Notes: generated from the letters alone by a model not told the origin. Counted from the stretch's first letter, positions 1 through 8,579 are shown. The stretch: 41,245 bases of DNA from Agrobacterium larrymoorei (GCF_013322225.1 NZ_JAAMFB010000036.1:1-41245); one strand, 5' to 3'. Numbers and translations: made by a program.

Positions 1-37
1 AAGCCGGGCTATGGTTCCGGCGCGGTCGTCTCGTCAT
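1..37 (-). CDS. IS3-family transposase OrfA, N-terminal 12 codons (partial)
   Basis: The reading frame starts at ATG (35-37, minus strand) after AGGAGA and reads MTRRPRRNHSPA before leaving the window. A basic RR-R-NHSPAFK-type start is characteristic of the small OrfA (helix-turn-helix) protein of IS3-family elements, which is normally joined to the OrfB DDE transposase by frameshifting. Only the start is present, so the family call rests on 12 residues and the position in the IS end. Confidence 0.6.
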   Translation of the reverse strand, partial: MTRRPRRNHSPA

Positions 38-121
38 GGTATCTCCTGTTCTCAGCATTTAAGCTGAAGTCAGGCAGAAATTCCACTTATCCTAGCTGTG
101 CAGATTTTCCGAGCCACCTCT
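1..121 (-). mobile_element. IS3-family-like insertion sequence, 5' end (left copy)
   Basis: The first 121 bases are the perfect reverse complement of the last 121 bases of the window, and the two diverge immediately after that. On the minus strand they carry a ribosome binding site (AGGAGA) and the start of a transposase OrfA about 85 bases from the point of divergence, which is the usual layout of an IS3-family left end. The rest of the IS lies outside the window. The exact terminus is uncertain: it may be the point of divergence or the TGG five bases inside it. Confidence 0.75.
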
Positions 122-240
122 GTAGGCGTGTTGCTGCGCATTTCGCTACGCAGTGTCTTCCTACCGTCATGCTCGACGAGCATTCTGAGATCTGCAGCGA
201 TTGATTTTGGCCAAGCCGATAGCTCGGCTGGGAGGTCTCG

Positions 241-1878
241 ATGGTGCGGACACCTGACAGGATGCTCATCAGCCAGACAGCTTGGCAAAAGGCTGTGGCG
301 CGCGAAGCCGTCATTCGGCCCATCGCTTTTGTAAAGACCCTAACCGCCCCGGAGAGATTTGCCGCGTGCAGGCAGCTGGGCCTCAAGCCCACAAGGTTCT
401 ATCAGTTACTCAGTCAGTTCCGGCAAAAGCCGGTTACCAGCTCATTGCTGGATGAGACGCCCGGCCCAGAGAAGGGGAGGCGGCTTTTATCACCGGAACA
501 GGAAGACGCAGTCGCCTGCGCCATCCAGGAGATCTATTGCCGTCGCGAGCGGCCGACGATCATCGCCGTCCATGATCATGTCCGGGCAATTTGCCGTCAG
601 CGAAACCTGTCTGCACCATCGTGGAAGGCAGTGAAGGCTCGCATCCATCAGTCCGACCGGCAGAAGCTTACCAAGGCCCGAGAAGGTGCCAGCGCCGCGC
701 GTCAGCGATACACGCCGGTCGTCGACGAGTATTCAGCAGGTCACGCGATGGAAATCGTGCAGATTGATCACACATTGGTCGATCTCTTCGTAGTCGATGC
801 TGTGAACCGCCAACCACTGCAACGTCCTTGGCTGACACTGGCGATCGATGTCGCTAGCCGCATGGTGGCGGGTTTCTATCTGAGTCTAGAGCACCCATCG
901 TCCACATCGGTCGCCTTGGCCATCCGGCAGATGGTTTTGCTGAAGACCTCGTGGCTCGCGGAGCGAAACGTGGTCGGCGACTGGCCCGTTCATGGTTTGC
1001 CCACCGCCATTCATCTCGACAATGCTCGTGAGTTTCGAGGAAAAGCGCTCGCATGGGGAGCCGCCGAACACGGCATCAAGCTCATCCATCGACCGGTTGC
1101 TCGCCCACATTACGGTGGCCACATCGAGCGGCTTATCGGTACGATGATGGGTGCCGTCCACTTTCTGCCCGGCTCAACGTCGAGCGATATAGGCTCCCGC
1201 GGCGACTACGATCCACCAAAACATGCAGTCATGACATTTGTCGAGCTGGAGCGGTGGCTCACCCTTGAGATCGTCGGCCGCTATCACGCCGATATTCACC
1301 GTGCGCTGAAAATTCCACCACGCCTGGCTTGGGAAGATAGCGTCCTTGCGCGTCGGGAGCCTTTGAGGCTTCCCTACGACGAACACCGTTTCGTCCTGGA
1401 TTTCCTACCGTTTGAGGAACGTGTCGTCCGCCGCGACGGACTGCATTTATTCGGCCTCAAATATTGGGACGATATCCTGAGCCCCTGGACCGGTGCGCCG
1501 GACAAGATGCGGGTTCGTTACGATCCTCGCGATATTTCCTGCGTGTTCGTCGACGGGCCAAACGGCGAGAGCTGGCCGGTACGGTTCGCAGACCTCGGCC
1601 GGCCGCGGGTCACGCTCGGGGAGCACCGGCAGGCCGTGGCCGCTTTGAGGGCTCGTGGTCTGCAATCGGTTGATGATCACCTGATCTTCGAGACCATCGA
1701 AGCCCAGCGACGGATTGTCGAGATGGCAGGTCGTCAAACGCGGAGCGTCCGCCGGGGAGCCGAGCGGCAGTTGAGGGCACTGGCGGCGACCGATCGGCAG
1801 CAGGCGGAAATCACCGATGATGTAGACGGAGATGATTTCTTCGATTTGGCACCGTTGTCGGTGGAGGAATGGTCATGA
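241..1878 (+). CDS. tniA: TniA-like DDE transposase
   Basis: This 545-residue protein is the catalytic transposase of a Tn5053/Tn402 (Mu/Tn7-like) transposon, which cuts and joins the element ends. The DDE triad is visible: D176 in QIDHTLVD, D260 in IHLDNAREF and E296 in YGGHIERLIG. The last two are separated by 35 residues, as in the rve integrase fold. The N-terminal 150 residues are a helix-turn-helix DNA-binding region, and the C-terminal 200 residues resemble the Mu transposase beta-barrel and tail. Start ATG 241 has GGGAGG 5 bases upstream. Its stop overlaps the tniB start (ATGA), so the two are translationally coupled. The length is normal for TniA and no damage is seen. Confidence 0.93.
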   Translation: MVRTPDRMLISQTAWQKAVAREAVIRPIAFVKTLTAPERFAACRQLGLKPTRFYQLLSQFRQKPVTSSLLDETPGPEKGRRLLSPEQEDAVACAIQEIYCRRERPTIIAVHDHVRAICRQRNLSAPSWKAVKARIHQSDRQKLTKAREGASAARQRYTPVVDEYSAGHAMEIVQIDHTLVDLFVVDAVNRQPLQRPWLTLAIDVASRMVAGFYLSLEHPSSTSVALAIRQMVLLKTSWLAERNVVGDWPVHGLPTAIHLDNAREFRGKALAWGAAEHGIKLIHRPVARPHYGGHIERLIGTMMGAVHFLPGSTSSDIGSRGDYDPPKHAVMTFVELERWLTLEIVGRYHADIHRALKIPPRLAWEDSVLARREPLRLPYDEHRFVLDFLPFEERVVRRDGLHLFGLKYWDDILSPWTGAPDKMRVRYDPRDISCVFVDGPNGESWPVRFADLGRPRVTLGEHRQAVAALRARGLQSVDDHLIFETIEAQRRIVEMAGRQTRSVRRGAERQLRALAATDRQQAEITDDVDGDDFFDLAPLSVEEWS

Positions 1879-2792
1879 CGGTATATTCCCATCTGCTGCC
1901 TGCCTATCGCCAGTATGCCGAGATGGAGATTGAAGAACGGATCGCCTGGATCCGTGCAGATCGTTGGTTTGAAACAGCCGATGCGAGGGCCGCGCTGGCG
2001 AGGCTTGAGGATCTGCTAACCTATCCGCCAAGGGACCGAATGCCCTGTCTGCTTCTCTACGGCGATACGGGTATGGGAAAGACCAAGATCATTCGAAAAT
2101 TTCTTCGGGATCACCAGCCCGTCTTCGATCGTGGAACGGGTGTCACGAGCATGCCGGTCGTGGCGATGCAGATGCCGGCCGAACCCGTCGAGCGCGATGT
2201 CTACGGAGAACTCCTCAATGCATTGAGTGCACCAGGTCCAAGTGGAGACGCGACCTACCGACTGAAGACCACGTGCCGGACCTTGATGCGAAGGATAGGG
2301 GTACGGATGCTGATCATCGATGAGATCCATGCCATGTTGACGGGGACATATCGGCAGCAACGGGTCTTCCTCAACGTAATCCGCTTTCTGGCGAACGATC
2401 TGAAAGTGCCGATGATCTGCGCAGGCACCGATCTCGCCCGGCAGGCGTTGTTGACGGATCCGCAGCTTGCCGAAAGGTTTGAGGCCTTTCACCTGAAGCG
2501 CTGGTCCAATACGCCGCAGCTCGCCCAATTGCTCGCAAGTCTCGGGAGCATACTGCCTCTACGCGAGCCATCACAGCTCGGGACCGCAGCGTTGCGTCGC
2601 AAGGTGTTGGATATGACCGACGGCGTCACGGTGCGAATTTTTCGCTTGATCGAGACAGTTGCCGTCGAAGCCGTCCGAAATGGCAAAGAGGCGATCACCT
2701 TGGAGAGCTTCGACGGCGACAACTTGATCCTGCCGCTTGTTGCGATGGCGCGGCGCACTGAAGGCCGCCTGCAGCGACGTGCAACCCAGTGA
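1875..2792 (+). CDS. tniB: TniB-like AAA+ ATPase, transposition regulator
   Basis: This 305-residue ATPase belongs to the TniB/TnsC/MuB class that selects the target and activates TniA. Walker A is GDTGMGKT at about residues 63-70 and Walker B is LIIDE at about 146-150, followed by IHAML. The C-terminal half is a helical AAA+ lid. I chose ATG 1875 because GGAGG lies 7 bases upstream and the codon overlaps the tniA stop as ATGA. An ATG at 1869 is in frame but sits directly on the ribosome binding site. The gene ends in GTGA, overlapping the tniQ start, so the three form one operon. Confidence 0.92.
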   Translation: MTVYSHLLPAYRQYAEMEIEERIAWIRADRWFETADARAALARLEDLLTYPPRDRMPCLLLYGDTGMGKTKIIRKFLRDHQPVFDRGTGVTSMPVVAMQMPAEPVERDVYGELLNALSAPGPSGDATYRLKTTCRTLMRRIGVRMLIIDEIHAMLTGTYRQQRVFLNVIRFLANDLKVPMICAGTDLARQALLTDPQLAERFEAFHLKRWSNTPQLAQLLASLGSILPLREPSQLGTAALRRKVLDMTDGVTVRIFRLIETVAVEAVRNGKEAITLESFDGDNLILPLVAMARRTEGRLQRRATQ

Positions 2793-3853
2793 GACCGGTG
2801 CGGCTGCTGGCTTTGGCTCCACGACCCTTTGAAGATGAACTCCTAAGCTGTTGGCATTGGCGGGTGTCGAGCCATTATTCTTGCTCACCTCGGCAGGTGG
2901 AAAACTGGATAAGTGGGGGCTCGGTAGGCCCTAACCCGCATCTCTTTCGCCACGATGTTTCGGCCGACCAGCCCGCAACCCGTTTATGGGCGCTTGCCTG
3001 TCGCCTGCGTCAAGTCGATCTGGAGCGGCTGTCTTTGCAAAATACCGGGCGCAGCGGGGCTTCATTCGTGAGCGATCCCGCCCATCGAGGCGTTTGTCCG
3101 ACATGCCTGGATGAAGACGCAGAAGAGGGGAGGGATCACTATTGCCGGCGATCTTGGGCATGTGTCGAAGCAGTTGCCTGCCCCCGCCACAAGATTGGCC
3201 TCGAGATTAACTGCAGTGGGTGTTTCCGTAGTGGTCTGTTTCAGTTTCGGTCCACACCTGTTGGCGTTGTCAGACTGTTTTGCCGTGATTGCGATGCGAT
3301 TGTCTCGGCGCGGCGGTTCCCGCGCCGCGATCAAACAGACCTGCTGCAGGTTGCTTCGTTGGTAGGTGAGGCTATCGGCAAGGGTGGGTCGGAGTTTGAA
3401 CGTATCGACGCGGCAAGCCGCTTTCTCTGGTCGCCTCGGCCGGAGGGGATGCCATACATCGCCGCGCTGGGCTTATCACTGCCTTATGGTCAGCGGCCGT
3501 CAGTCGCGAAAGGCGCGGCGCCGCTGGCCAGCCTTCCACCGGCATGGCGAGCTGTAACCATTACGACCATTGCCAACCTCCTCTTTCAGGTGGCTCCCAA
3601 AACGGTTCCGCTCTCTTCCTCCGTTCGCGAAGCCTTTCGGCAATTCGAGCAAGGGCCGACCGAAGAGTGTCATCAGGCACCTCCACCAACGCGGACGGCG
3701 TCAGTCGTGAATCTCCGTGCGGAAACCGAATACCGGCAGTTGGCACGCGGCATTATCCAAAGCGAAGGCTGGAAATCTTTGCCATCCAAAGCAGGGCGCG
3801 CAAGAAACCGGGCAATCGGCAAGCTGATGCTCCGCGCCCTCAATGACGAATGA
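2789..3853 (+). CDS. tniQ: TniQ-family zinc-finger transposition protein
   Basis: This 354-residue protein is the TniQ/TnsD-type component that helps direct target choice. The N-terminus carries the family signature (LALAPRPFEDELLSCW-type, residues 6-22). The cysteine/histidine pairs CPTC (103-106), CPRH (131-134), NCSGC (141-145) and CRDC (165-168) can form zinc sites. The start is GTG 2789, overlapping the tniB stop. The 3' end overlaps the convergent resolvase gene by 14 bases. The C-terminal part is less conserved in this family and I cannot assign a target site from it. Confidence 0.88.
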   Translation: MRPVRLLALAPRPFEDELLSCWHWRVSSHYSCSPRQVENWISGGSVGPNPHLFRHDVSADQPATRLWALACRLRQVDLERLSLQNTGRSGASFVSDPAHRGVCPTCLDEDAEEGRDHYCRRSWACVEAVACPRHKIGLEINCSGCFRSGLFQFRSTPVGVVRLFCRDCDAIVSARRFPRRDQTDLLQVASLVGEAIGKGGSEFERIDAASRFLWSPRPEGMPYIAALGLSLPYGQRPSVAKGAAPLASLPPAWRAVTITTIANLLFQVAPKTVPLSSSVREAFRQFEQGPTEECHQAPPPTRTASVVNLRAETEYRQLARGIIQSEGWKSLPSKAGRARNRAIGKLMLRALNDE

Positions 3854-4757
3854 GGCCAAACCGATGTGCCTCATCCAGCAGGTGGCGAACGGAGGAAGGC
3901 TGCCATTTCCGCCCACCGCGCGCCGGCCGCTCACCCATTTGATCCAGTTGGGCGGCAATATCGCGCAGTGACAGGCCGGGATCAGCAATGGCAATCGCTG
4001 CAACGAGCTTCATCAGGTGATCTTCCGGGGCACGACGGGGCGAGCGCGCCAGAAGCTCGGGATCGACCAGCTTCTCGCGGACCATCCGATGCACTGCGCG
4101 GCGCAGCCGTTCGACCGTCCAGTCATGGCCCCGGCGATTGAGTACCCGGACGACATTGTCCCAGCTGTGTTGGGGCCGCAGCTGCCGCACCATCGGCAGC
4201 CAGGTTTGGGCGGAGGAGATCAGCTCGTCGAGATAGAGTTTCTCTCGTGCCTTCGACACCGCCTTGATCGCCTCTGGTCGCCGCTCTCGGAGTCCCGGAT
4301 TGCCCGGTAGCTTGCCACGCGCTTTTGCCGCCTTGATGCCAGCTTTGGTTCGTTCGGCGATCAGAGCTCGTTCAAGCTGTGCGACGGCGCCGAGCACCTG
4401 GAGGGAAAACATCCCTTGTGGCGTGGACGTGTCGATAGGATCGCGGATTGATCGGAAATGAACACCGCGCTCTTCAAGGTCCTCGATCACCTGCAACAGG
4501 TGGCTGACAGAGCGGGCGAGGCGATCCAGGCGGACGACGACGAGCACATCGCCGGCAGTCAGGTCTCCGAGCAACCTTGTCAGCACCGGTCGAGCTCGTG
4601 ATGCGCCGGATCCGTGCTCCTGAAAAATCCGCTCGCAGCCGGCGGCGCGCAGCTCGTCCATCTGCGCGTCATGGACCTGATCGTCGGTCGAGACGCGCGC
4701 GTAGCCGATAAGACGTTTCGGGGCCGGCGACTGATTGGCAGCTTGCCGTTTTGCCAT
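3840..4757 (-). CDS. tniR: TniR-like serine resolvase/invertase
   Basis: This 305-residue small serine recombinase is predicted to resolve transposition cointegrates at a res site. The catalytic motif GYARVSTDDQ places the nucleophile at Ser23. The conserved regions VVVRLDRLARSV and GMFSLQVLGAVAQLERALI follow. The C-terminal 120 residues are longer than in gamma-delta resolvase and include an extra basic, probably helix-turn-helix, region. It is convergent with tniQ, overlapping it by 14 bases, so its res site is expected upstream of the start, in 4758-5145. ATG 4757 follows GTGAGAA. This orientation differs from a simple co-directional tniABQR operon. Confidence 0.88.
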   Translation of the reverse strand: MAKRQAANQSPAPKRLIGYARVSTDDQVHDAQMDELRAAGCERIFQEHGSGASRARPVLTRLLGDLTAGDVLVVVRLDRLARSVSHLLQVIEDLEERGVHFRSIRDPIDTSTPQGMFSLQVLGAVAQLERALIAERTKAGIKAAKARGKLPGNPGLRERRPEAIKAVSKAREKLYLDELISSAQTWLPMVRQLRPQHSWDNVVRVLNRRGHDWTVERLRRAVHRMVREKLVDPELLARSPRRAPEDHLMKLVAAIAIADPGLSLRDIAAQLDQMGERPARGGRKWQPSSVRHLLDEAHRFGLIRH

Positions 4758-4799
4758 GGTTTTCTCACGCGTTTTTCAGGTGCTTTGTACAGATAATGA

Positions 4800-4945
4800 A
4801 TGCGCGAGAAAATGAACAGTTGCAAGCATGGTTTATAGCTCAAATGCAGCCTCGCCAGACTCGACACGCGATGGCAAATGGGCGCAGACCCATCAACTGC
4901 GTTAAATGCATTCTGGTGGCTATCTGAGGCGGAAATGCAGGAAAT
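4800..4945. repeat. Array of five AAATG(C) motifs beyond tniR, candidate TniA-binding end or res region
   Basis: On the plus strand AAATG occurs at 4810, 4842, 4876, 4904 and 4933, at intervals of 32, 34, 28 and 29 bases. On the minus strand several sit in the context CTGC(N)CATTT..GC, which resembles the left-side sequence CTGCGCATTTCGC at 133-145. Tn5053-type transposons carry several transposase-binding repeats at each end, so this could be the right end. Because it is directly upstream of the resolvase gene it could also be res. No clean terminal TG...CA could be placed. Confidence 0.35.
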
Positions 4946-5166
4946 TAGGGCATTCCGGAGAGGGGAGAGGGAAGAAGCGCCGCCCGAGGGAGAGATTGCT
5001 TGGGACGTCTGCTTCAGCTCGAGAGGAGATGAGCGCTCAACGCGGCTCTAACAGCCGCAGTTATTCCGCCGATCCTCGCCCAAATCTTCCTGAAAGGCCG
5101 GAAAATCAGGCGTTTCCGCTCATCCAGGCCGACCGACATTTCTGATTTACGCCTTGAGATCAACAG
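4946..5166. other. Non-coding stretch between the tni module and the DUF1612 gene
   Basis: This stretch, together with 4758-4945, forms a gap of about 520 bases with no convincing gene. It is purine-rich around 4960-5030. Short open frames lack ribosome binding sites and recognisable sequence. The outer right end of the transposon probably lies in here but I could not define it. Confidence 0.4.
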
Positions 5167-5193
5167 CCATCGATAAGGGATACTTATCGATGG
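5167..5193. promoter_or_regulatory. 11-bp perfect inverted repeat upstream of the DUF1612 gene
   Basis: CCATCGATAAG (5167-5177) and CTTATCGATGG (5183-5193) are separated by 5 bases. The palindrome lies about 87 bases before the DUF1612 gene start and has no T-run after it, so an operator is more likely than a terminator. Downstream there is also a direct repeat of AGAAATCAT at 5208 and 5257, each followed by ACCATG. Confidence 0.45.
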
Positions 5194-5279
5194 TTAGGAG
5201 ACCAAGCAGAAATCATACCATGTAAGGAACCGCAATATTCATATAGGTTTCCTGTAAGAAATCATTTACCATGATTTCA

Positions 5280-6416
5280 ATGGCTTACGATCTCGCGAAA
5301 ATCAGCATGACAGCCTTGATGCGGCCCGCTTTCGACGCCGGTGTCGCTCTCACGCGTCTCGACGAGCGCATCGCCCGATCCCCGGTCGGGCAGGGCTGGA
5401 TCGAACGCCAAAACTTCGCCGACGCCTGTGCCTCGCTGTGGATTGAGGGCGAACTGGTCCATCTCGAAGATCTCGTCCTCCACGACGCGACCCGCGATAT
5501 CCGCACCCCCACCCACGAACTCACCATCGCCCGCGACGTGTTGCGCACGCGCCGGCGTGTTGCCGCGCAATTGCCAGCTTGGGCGTTGTCGGCCGAAGGC
5601 ATTCGGGCGCTGCGAAAAACAGCGGAGGTCAATCCGGTCGGCGTTGATGCGGTTGGGTCCGCTGGCGCCATCCGGCCCGCGGTCGCGGCAGATGCGGAAG
5701 GGGAGGGGAAAGAAATCGATGAAGCCGAAGGGTTGCCCGGCGTCGATTATGCCGCCATCGATGCGGTCTTGGCCCGGTCTGAGGTGGCTATCGAACAAGC
5801 TAGAAAGCGGGGCCGGGCTTCGACCGATACCGGCGAGCGAGACCCTCTCGTATACGATCTCGACTGGGACGAGGATGCGCGGATCGGCGAATGGCGCGGT
5901 GTATTGCACCAGGCCGAAAACCTGCCGGCGGTGCTGCAGGCCATCGTCGCCCTCGATGCCTGGAATGAATTGTCGGTGCTGCAGCACGCCCCCTGGCTCG
6001 GCCGCCTGCTGGCGTCGTCGATTCTGCGCCAAGGCGGCGTCACGTCAGGCGCGCATCTTGCCGCCATCAATCTCGGCCTCAAAACCATCCCCGTCGATCG
6101 GCGCCGGCATCGCGACCGGGAGACGCGGCTGCTGGCCATCGCCCACGGATTTTTGGCGGCCGCGGAGATCGGCATGAAGGAGCACGACCGGCTGGCGCTG
6201 GCGCGAAAAACGATGGAGCGCAAATTGGTGGGGAGACGAACGTCTTCGAAATTGCCGGAGCTGGTCGAGCTGGTGATGGCGAAACCGTTGGTGTCGGCCG
6301 GGATGGTGGCCAAGACGCTTGACGTCACGCCGCAGGCGGCGCGGCGGACTGTTTTGGAGCTCGGCCTCAGGGAGATGACGGGAAGGGGGAGGTTTCGGGC
6401 GTGGGGAGTGTTCTAA
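5280..6416 (+). CDS. DUF1612 / RHE_PE00001-family HTH protein
   Basis: This 378-residue protein starts MAYDLAKISMTALMRP, the signature of a family (DUF1612 with a C-terminal helix-turn-helix) common on rhizobial plasmids. The N-terminal 100 residues resemble the leader segment of Fic-type proteins (RLDERIARSP, SLWIEGELVHLEDLV), but no Fic HPFxxGNGR motif is present. The C-terminus (about 325-378, VSAGMVAKTLDVTPQAARR) is a winged helix-turn-helix. ATG 5280 is chosen over ATG 5271 because family members begin MAYDLAK; neither has a strong ribosome binding site. The role is unknown, probably DNA-binding. It is a single gene with a palindrome upstream. Confidence 0.8.
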   Translation: MAYDLAKISMTALMRPAFDAGVALTRLDERIARSPVGQGWIERQNFADACASLWIEGELVHLEDLVLHDATRDIRTPTHELTIARDVLRTRRRVAAQLPAWALSAEGIRALRKTAEVNPVGVDAVGSAGAIRPAVAADAEGEGKEIDEAEGLPGVDYAAIDAVLARSEVAIEQARKRGRASTDTGERDPLVYDLDWDEDARIGEWRGVLHQAENLPAVLQAIVALDAWNELSVLQHAPWLGRLLASSILRQGGVTSGAHLAAINLGLKTIPVDRRRHRDRETRLLAIAHGFLAAAEIGMKEHDRLALARKTMERKLVGRRTSSKLPELVELVMAKPLVSAGMVAKTLDVTPQAARRTVLELGLREMTGRGRFRAWGVF

Positions 6417-6551
6417 GTCATTGCCATCTCAGATAGGATAGCAATCTTTCCGGACGCGCCGAACGCATCGAGCAGTGTTTCGCCAATTCATCACTCAGCA
6501 TGCAGGATTTAGCTCGGTAACCGTTTTGGCAGAAAGCCCGAAAGTCATATG

Positions 6552-6836
6552 CTAAAATTCAGGTCTGCGGAGATTTGGCAAGGGATAGCCCGACGAGGCC
6601 CAGATCCCAAACGCACAGACAACTCCGACCAGTACGGATATCCGTATCCACGTCAACGGATCGTTGACCACTTCTGAGAAGTTGCGCCGTCGCGTGTCAA
6701 GTTCCGCCGACTGCTGCGATGGATGATCATCTACTTTCCATCCCGACGATGCGGGCGTCGTTAGGCCACCGTTTTTTCCCCACGCGATGAAGAAAATCAC
6801 AAGACAAATGATAATTCCAACCATCCAGGCAGCCAT
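6552..6836 (-). CDS. Small two-helix membrane protein, function unknown
   Basis: This 94-residue protein has a hydrophobic segment at about residues 3-19 (WMVGIIICLVIFFIAW), a polar middle of about 45 residues, and a second hydrophobic segment at about 65-83 (WIRISVLVGVVCAFGIW). It is predicted to be an inner membrane hairpin. ATG 6836 is preceded by AAAGGGA at a good distance. It has no recognised domain and stands alone, downstream of and co-directional with the phosphoribosyltransferase gene, 224 bases away. A conjugation or lysis-like small membrane role is possible but nothing in the sequence shows it. Confidence 0.55.
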   Translation of the reverse strand: MAAWMVGIIICLVIFFIAWGKNGGLTTPASSGWKVDDHPSQQSAELDTRRRNFSEVVNDPLTWIRISVLVGVVCAFGIWASSGYPLPNLRRPEF

Positions 6837-6969
6837 ACATGATCCCTTTCGCCAATTGCAGCGTTTATCACCTATGCGTTAGATGATTAAAGAGCTGCTA
6901 AGGCGCCGTCACTATCCTTACCCTTAGGAAAGTTGAGGCGGTTTTCACAATTCTGCAAGGAGGAGAAAG

Positions 6970-6983
6970 AGCCTTTTGAGGCT
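6970..6983 (-). terminator. Weak hairpin after the DprA/phosphoribosyltransferase operon
   Basis: AGCCT and AGGCT form a 5-bp stem with a 4-base loop. On the minus strand it is followed by CTTTCTCC, so it could be a weak intrinsic terminator for the leftward operon ending at 7061. The short stem and impure T-run keep confidence low. The rest of 6837-7060 shows no gene. Confidence 0.3.
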
Positions 6984-7060
6984 GAACCATAGATCAATTT
7001 TGCGAGCGTGCCGATGGAGGACACCCTTATCTCGGGCCTGCTCTTCGTATTGATCTTGAA

Positions 7061-7699
7061 TCAAACGGCAATAAATGGATCTGGAAAAACACGTCGCGCG
7101 ATAAAAATTCCATATATCGGCACACCGGGAAATCTAGAAGACAATACGGTGTGCATAGCTCGATAGTGCGTTCCGACCGTCAGCACATCGTCAACGATTG
7201 CGATTGACGTCGGAGCGGGATTCGCGAGGTTTTCATCTATCTGATAAACATTTAACAGCTCATCGACTGTGAGCCGATTTCCGTCCGCCGACTCGTGCGA
7301 GGCGGTCGTGGACTGTATTTGTTTCACCAGTGTCCGAACATCGGCATTTGGCGAAATGCCGCAGCAGATTTGCTCGATGCGATCGTCGTAGTCGGGGTGA
7401 TCGCTTGCTTTCGAACATGGAATGGGAACCAGCGTCCCCGAAGCCAGCCAATCTGGCCTCAACACTTTTTGAAGCGCGAGGCTACACTCCCGAATGGCTC
7501 TGCCCTTGTACCTGTAAGCTGCTGAGCCAGAGGCGCTTGGCTTCTTTTTGAGATTGCTTATTAGATTGTTCGTTGAGCTAAAATCGTAGCCCATACGAGA
7601 TGTGTACTCATACAAATACAAGCACATATCCGTCGCCACCAACCTCGTATGATCGGGGCGAGTTGTGTCGTCGATTTCTCGAAGAAGGATGCTATCCAA
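7061..7699 (-). CDS. Phosphoribosyltransferase-domain protein (ShosT-like)
   Basis: This protein of about 212 residues has a PRPP-binding loop near the C-terminus, IVDDVLTVGTHYRA (about residues 168-181). The VDDVxTxGT pattern is the type I phosphoribosyltransferase signature, with preceding LVPIPCSK as in ComF-like enzymes. TTG 7699 overlaps the stop of the upstream dprA-like gene (TTGGATAG), suggesting translational coupling. An in-frame TTG at 7753 would add 18 residues inside dprA. A PRTase paired with a DprA-like protein is the composition of the ShosTA anti-phage/toxin-antitoxin system, in which the PRTase protein is the toxic partner. That role is inferred from the pairing, not from a close match. 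Confidence 0.72.
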   Translation of the reverse strand: MDSILLREIDDTTRPDHTRLVATDMCLYLYEYTSRMGYDFSSTNNLISNLKKKPSASGSAAYRYKGRAIRECSLALQKVLRPDWLASGTLVPIPCSKASDHPDYDDRIEQICCGISPNADVRTLVKQIQSTTASHESADGNRLTVDELLNVYQIDENLANPAPTSIAIVDDVLTVGTHYRAMHTVLSSRFPGVPIYGIFIARRVFPDPFIAV

Positions 7700-8579
7700 G
7701 GGCCGACCAGATATCTTCGGACGTCCTAACTCGGATTGCGCCTTCGGCTTCAAATCGTGCCGGCCAAGTGATGTCTGAGCGATGGAAGCAAGAATCCAAT
7801 ATGAAGAGCTTCCGGCCTTGGTGCAGCGCCGCTCGCGCCTGCGTTAAGGTTCCCGAGGTCTCTCCAGCTTCAACAATTATGGTTCCCTCCGTGAGGGCGC
7901 TCATCGTAACGTTGCGCTCGGGAAAGAAAAATCGGTTTTGAGGTGGGGCCTGTCTTGCATATCTCAAAACTGGAACCTGCGAAATAAGAAGATATTCCTT
8001 CGCAATCCGCTTTTGCATTTCGGCATTTTCCCTGGGGTATGCTTGTCCTAGCGGAGTGCCGATAACGGCTATGGTTTTGCCGCCGCGCTCAATGGCAGCT
8101 GTGTGGGCGGAGATATCGATTCCTTTAGCCAGCCCCGAGACGACCGTAAAGTCCCTGTCGACCAGCTCTCGTGCAAGACGTGCGGCTCGGCGCTTTCCTT
8201 CGTCCGAAGCCTCCCGGCTTCCAACGACTGCCACTGCTCGTGTCTCCGTCAGCTCCCATTCCCCTTGATAATAAAGGAGTTCGACCGGATGACGGGCGTC
8301 CCGGAGCTTCGGTGGGTAGTCGCCAGCGTGATTGATGCGAACGCCAAATTGGTGGATGTCTGCCTTCTTAAGCGCCCTCATAACCTCTTCGGCGCATGCC
8401 GTCGCATCACTATTGGATACGAAGTCGGATGGCAGGGCGGCGGGATCAGACGCGAATTTTTCGGCCAGCGTTCGAAAAGTTGCGCCTTTTTCGAGCCACA
8501 GCGCTTCGTATGCACCGAGCTCGCGGCGCGGGGATATTGCGTTGGCGGCAGGTCCATCAGCAACGCGATTCAACCACAT
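7692..8579 (-). CDS. DprA/Smf-like Rossmann protein (ShosA-like)
   Basis: This protein of about 295 residues has the DprA Rossmann fold. VAVVGSREASDEG (about 116-128), VVSGLAKGIDISAHTAA (about 146-162) and IGTPLGQAYPREN (about 173-185) match the conserved SGxAxGID and GxGxxxxYPxxN regions; the usual second G of the last motif is T-P here. DprA normally loads RecA on incoming single-stranded DNA. A short helical N-terminal region (1-110) precedes the fold. ATG 8579 has GGAG upstream; a longer frame to 8699 has no ribosome binding site. It is coupled to the PRTase gene. In ShosTA systems the DprA-like protein is the antitoxin, so it is more likely a defence-island protein than housekeeping DprA. 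Confidence 0.8.
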   Translation of the reverse strand: MWLNRVADGPAANAISPRRELGAYEALWLEKGATFRTLAEKFASDPAALPSDFVSNSDATACAEEVMRALKKADIHQFGVRINHAGDYPPKLRDARHPVELLYYQGEWELTETRAVAVVGSREASDEGKRRAARLARELVDRDFTVVSGLAKGIDISAHTAAIERGGKTIAVIGTPLGQAYPRENAEMQKRIAKEYLLISQVPVLRYARQAPPQNRFFFPERNVTMSALTEGTIIVEAGETSGTLTQARAALHQGRKLFILDSCFHRSDITWPARFEAEGAIRVRTSEDIWSALG

